Origin: Puniceicoccales bacterium
GTDB taxonomy: Bacteria; Verrucomicrobiota; Verrucomicrobiia; Opitutales; LL51
NCBI GenBank assembly: GCA_031278845.1
Contig: JAITJQ010000071.1
Coordinates: 1 to 16,504, forward strand
Reading direction: 5' to 3'
Length of the DNA stretch: 16,504 nt
In this document: piece after piece, positions 13,910 to 16,504 of the stretch
Numbering within the stretch: the stretch's first letter is position 1
How the letters are laid out: each line of letters opens with the position of its first letter
Notes under the pieces: model-generated
Seen by the model: the letters and a program-made list of their open reading frames with translations, nothing else
The model's database searches: none
What the model was told of the DNA's origin: nothing
Made by a program: the position numbers and the translations under genes

Positions 13910-14901
13910 GTGATTCCTTTAAATTTAAGCCGGAAAATCCGATCGTTTCCAGGCTAAGGCCTACGGCATTTAGTGATTTTACAGGCCAGAATCGAGTACT
14001 CGAGAAGTTACGCATTATGACGTCTGCGGCTACCCAGCGGCAAGAACCTTTGAATCATATTTTGTTGAGTGGTCCACCCGGATTGGGGAAAACGACGCTG
14101 GCCATGATTTTAGCGGCCGAGATGCACGCCAACATTCGCATTACATCGGGGCCGGTAATCGAGAGGGCAGGGGATCTTGCGGGTATGCTAACCGGCTTGG
14201 AGTACGGCGATGTTTTGTTCATTGATGAAATTCACCGCCTATCGAAAACGGTGGAGGAGTATCTCTATTCCGCAATGGAGGATTATCGCATTGACGTAAT
14301 GATTGATCAGGGACCGAACGCGCGGAGTATCCGTTTAGATATTCCAAAATTTACGCTTGTGGGAGCAACGACGCGTACGGGCCTGCTAACTTCTCCTCTA
14401 CGCAGCCGTTTCACGTTACAGGCGCGTTTGGACTACTATGAGGCGGAAGACCTATCAAAAATTGTGGAGCGAAGTGCGAAGCTTTTAAATCTCGTCATAC
14501 AGAAGGAGGCGGCTTTTGAAATTGCGTGCCGCTCCCGAGGAACGCCGCGCATTGCCAATAATTTACTATTTTTTGTGCGCGACTACAGTCAGCAAAATTC
14601 CCAGGAAATTACTTTAGCTCATGCCCAGGAAGCCCTATCGCTGCTGGACATCGACGAACATGGCCTGGATGAAATGGATAAACGGATATTGGAAATGATT
14701 GGGCAAAACTATAACGGTGGACCGGTCGGTGCGAATACCATCGCCATTGCGATCGGGGAGGAGCGGCAGACCTTGGAGGAGGTCCATGAACCCTTTTTGA
14801 TCCAGGAGGGCTACCTGCAACGCACCCCCCAGGGCCGCATACTAACCTCCAAGGCCTGGCAATTGCTCGGAATCGATCGGAAACGGGAGAATCTTTTTTA
14901 A
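13906..14901 (+). CDS. ruvB: Holliday junction branch migration ATPase RuvB
   Basis: 331 residues, normal length. Walker A is GPPGLGKTT (56-64), Walker B is VLFIDEIHRL (103-112), sensor 1 is in LVGATTRTG (151-159), and the arginine finger region is SPLRSRF (163-169). The C-terminal winged helix ends 'EPFLIQEGYLQRTPQGRILT'. RuvB hexamers drive branch migration of Holliday junctions with RuvA and hand them to RuvC; neither partner gene is in the window. The start overlaps the trxB stop by four bases. A diverged copy of its last 45 codons is found at 5561-5700 beside a moxR fragment. The intact gene is likewise followed by moxR (copy 2) 189 bases downstream. Confidence 0.97.
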   Translation: MSDSFKFKPENPIVSRLRPTAFSDFTGQNRVLEKLRIMTSAATQRQEPLNHILLSGPPGLGKTTLAMILAAEMHANIRITSGPVIERAGDLAGMLTGLEYGDVLFIDEIHRLSKTVEEYLYSAMEDYRIDVMIDQGPNARSIRLDIPKFTLVGATTRTGLLTSPLRSRFTLQARLDYYEAEDLSKIVERSAKLLNLVIQKEAAFEIACRSRGTPRIANNLLFFVRDYSQQNSQEITLAHAQEALSLLDIDEHGLDEMDKRILEMIGQNYNGGPVGANTIAIAIGEERQTLEEVHEPFLIQEGYLQRTPQGRILTSKAWQLLGIDRKRENLF

Positions 14902-14903
14902 AA

Positions 14904-15030
14904 CATGCGCATTGCGCATGGGCTCGGCCGCAGGGGCAGGGTTTAAACCTTAGCGGATTCATCCAGGACCATGGGATGGATCCCTTGGCGGGGATTCTAA
15001 GGGCGAGCAGCCCTTAGGGGTAGCCCTTAG
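14904..15030. repeat. Hairpin-rich spacer between ruvB and moxR copy 2
   Basis: Three hairpins: CATGCGC/GCGCATG with loop ATT (14904-14920), directly after the ruvB stop; GGATTCATCC/GGATGGATCC with one mismatch (14955-14983); and CTAAGGGC/GCCCTTAG with loop GAGCA (14997-15017). A second GCCCTTAG follows at 15023-15030 and could compete for the same partner. None has a T-run. The spacer belongs to the same class of palindromic intergenic DNA as 8848-8963 but does not close into a single junction. Confidence 0.65.
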
Positions 15031-15056
15031 GAACTGGATGCCATTAAAATTTATTG

Positions 15057-15084
15057 TTTACTTTTTGGTGGAGACCGTTATAAG
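15057..15084 (+). promoter_or_regulatory. Candidate promoter and ribosome site of moxR copy 2
   Basis: TTTACT (15057-15062) and TATAAG (15079-15084) are 16 bases apart, in a block conserved with both minus-strand moxR copies. AAGGGG (15082-15087) is a good Shine-Dalgarno sequence for the ATG at 15091 but overlaps the -10. If the gene is led from this promoter the message would be almost leaderless; otherwise the ribosome site is used on a longer transcript from ruvB. Confidence 0.4.
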
Positions 15085-15090
15085 GGGATC

Positions 15091-16080
15091 ATGTCTGACA
15101 GTTTAGCCGAGCTTAATAATAGAATTCGTGAGGCTTCCAGTTGGGTCTCACTTTTGCGCGATGAGATGGGCCGCGTTATTGTTGGTCAGCGGTACATGAT
15201 TGATCGCATGATCGTTGGGCTTCTGGCCAATGGCCATATCCTTCTCGAGGGTGTTCCGGGTCTCGCCAAGACCCTGACCGTTAAGACGTTGGCCTCGACG
15301 ATTCGGGCCGATTTCCGACGGATTCAGTTTACACCCGATCTCCTCCCTGCGGATATCATTGGGACGCAGATTTATAATCAGAGGGAGGCTGCCTTTGACG
15401 TGAAGAGGGGACCTGTTTTTGCGCAGATCGTCCTTGCCGATGAGATTAATCGTTCGCCGGCGAAGGTGCAGAGTGCGCTCCTCGAAGCCATGCAGGAGCG
15501 ACAGGTTACCATTGCCGATCAAACCTATCCTTTGCCGTCGCCGTTCATCGTTTTTGCGACGCAGAATCCGATCGATCAGGAGGGAACCTATCCGCTACCG
15601 GAGGCGCAGGTGGATCGCTTTTTGATGAAGCTGAACATCGAGTATCCCGATATGGAGCAGGAGAAGCAGATCCTTCGCGCCATGGGGAAAAGTCAGCCTA
15701 GTGTGGATGTGCGGGGGGTTATCGAGCCCGATACGATTTTAGCTTCGCGGCGATTGCTCGATGAGATATACATGGATGAGAAAATTTGCGATTATATCGT
15801 AAAGATTGTTTTTGCGACGCGTAAGCCGAGCAATTTTGGTCTTTCGATGGATAATTTCATTGAATTCGGGGCTTCGCCCCGGGCGACGATTTCGCTGGCG
15901 ATGGCTTCCCGGGCCTGGGCATTTTTACAGGGGCGCGGCTACGTTACGCCCCAGGATGTCAAATCGATTGCCCTAGATATTTTGCGCCATCGCATTGTTG
16001 TCACCTACGAGGCGGAGGCGGAGAATATGAGGTCCGAATCGATCGTTTCAAAAATTTTGAATACGGTTCCCGTCCCCTGA
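15091..16080 (+). CDS. MoxR family AAA+ ATPase (copy 2)
   Basis: 329 residues with Walker A GVPGLAKT (54-61), Walker B IVLADEIN (113-120) and the same lid and C-terminus (NTVPVP) as copy 1. The seven differences from copy 1 avoid all ATPase motifs. It follows ruvB and is followed after three bases by a DUF58 gene in the same phase, the common MoxR-DUF58 order. Its role would be chaperone-like remodelling with DUF58 and, probably, VWA-domain partners beyond the window edge. A clear Shine-Dalgarno (AAGGGG) precedes the start, unlike copy 1. Codon choice is more G/C-rich at third positions than in copy 1, so this may be the resident copy and copy 1 the drifting duplicate; this is inference. Confidence 0.95.
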   Translation: MSDSLAELNNRIREASSWVSLLRDEMGRVIVGQRYMIDRMIVGLLANGHILLEGVPGLAKTLTVKTLASTIRADFRRIQFTPDLLPADIIGTQIYNQREAAFDVKRGPVFAQIVLADEINRSPAKVQSALLEAMQERQVTIADQTYPLPSPFIVFATQNPIDQEGTYPLPEAQVDRFLMKLNIEYPDMEQEKQILRAMGKSQPSVDVRGVIEPDTILASRRLLDEIYMDEKICDYIVKIVFATRKPSNFGLSMDNFIEFGASPRATISLAMASRAWAFLQGRGYVTPQDVKSIALDILRHRIVVTYEAEAENMRSESIVSKILNTVPVP

Positions 16081-16083
16081 TCT

Positions 16084-16504
16084 ATGGATATGCAGTTGGA
16101 GATTACGCGCAACGTTTTGAAGCGGGTGCGGCAGCTGGAGATCCGGACGAATCGCCTCCTCGACGAGCATTTGATGGGGGCCTATCGCAGTATTTTCAAG
16201 GGGCAGGGGATTGATTTCGAGGAGGTGCGGGAGTACACGGCCGGGGATGATGTCCGTTCGATCGACTGGAATATTACGGCAAAGATGGATCGTCCCTTTA
16301 TCAAGAAATTTCGGGAGGATCGGGAGCTAACGGTTTTGCTGGTGGTGGACGTCAGTGCGTCGCTGGATTTCGGGAGCATTGCTTTAAGTAAGCGGGAAGT
16401 TTTGACGGAGCTTTCCAGTTTATTGGCATTTTCAGCGACGCGCAATAACGATAAAGTCGGATTACTATTATTTTCCGATCGGGTGGACAAATTTGTTCCA
16501 CCGG
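16084..16504 (+). CDS. DUF58 domain protein (copy 2), cut off by window edge
   Basis: The first 140 codons are present. They match copy 1 except at seven residues (S5L, M52T, I57V, N69D, S100A, E135D among them). The family core GDDVRSIDWNITAK and the DVSAS metal-site motif (89-93) are intact. It begins three bases after the TGA of moxR copy 2 and in phase with it, so translational coupling is expected. Downstream genes lie outside the window and would show whether this copy keeps a full Bat-like operon. Confidence 0.93.
   Translation, partial: MDMQLEITRNVLKRVRQLEIRTNRLLDEHLMGAYRSIFKGQGIDFEEVREYTAGDDVRSIDWNITAKMDRPFIKKFREDRELTVLLVVDVSASLDFGSIALSKREVLTELSSLLAFSATRNNDKVGLLLFSDRVDKFVPP

Overview
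The window is a bacterial chromosome segment that mixes intact housekeeping genes with a block of decaying accessory genes. Three prepilin-type proteins carry the C-terminal 'FLDG-x-V-x-WFD' signature typical of Planctomycetota/Verrucomicrobiota/Lentisphaerota. Together with the MoxR-DUF58 pairs, Dxr, TrxB, RuvB and many broken genes for secreted proteins, they suggest a verrucomicrobial-type bacterium (possibly Opitutae/Puniceicoccales), perhaps host-associated. This is inference from protein style; no rRNA or other marker is present.

Layout. (1) 1-2002, minus strand: three prepilin-like genes, the first cut by the window edge. (2) 2022-3929, minus strand: DUF58 and MoxR AAA+ ATPase genes, transcribed MoxR to DUF58. 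(3) 4024-8727: accessory block of broken genes. It holds a secreted deaminase-like protein split by two frameshifts, a small secreted protein with two in-frame TGA codons, a scar joining the 5' end of moxR to the 3' end of ruvB, a degraded hypothetical gene, a signal-peptide remnant, and a secreted kinase-like protein with a long coiled coil, broken by one frameshift and one in-frame TGA. (4) 9011-10408: intact phytoene-desaturase-family FAD oxidoreductase. (5) 10592-11338, minus strand: orphan OmpR/PhoB-type response regulator, convergent with the oxidoreductase. (6) 11543-14901, plus strand: dxr, trxB and ruvB; trxB and ruvB overlap by ATGA. (7) 15091-16504: a second MoxR-DUF58 pair on the plus strand, so the two pairs form a long inverted repeat about 11 kb apart.

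Intergenic DNA on the right side and around the pseudogenes is rich in short perfect hairpins. Two of these elements (10446-10522 and 12802-12880) fold on paper as complete four-way junctions: one closing stem of 12 or 13 bp encloses three hairpins that abut with no unpaired junction base. Their sequences are unrelated but the architecture is the same. This is the most unusual structure in the window.

MoxR-DUF58 pairs usually act in chaperone-like maturation or envelope stress functions. Dxr makes MEP for isoprenoids and the desaturase-like enzyme may act on an isoprenoid product. TrxB keeps thiol redox balance and RuvB drives branch migration of Holliday junctions. The accessory block reads as a graveyard, or perhaps a still partly expressed set, of exported effector-like proteins.
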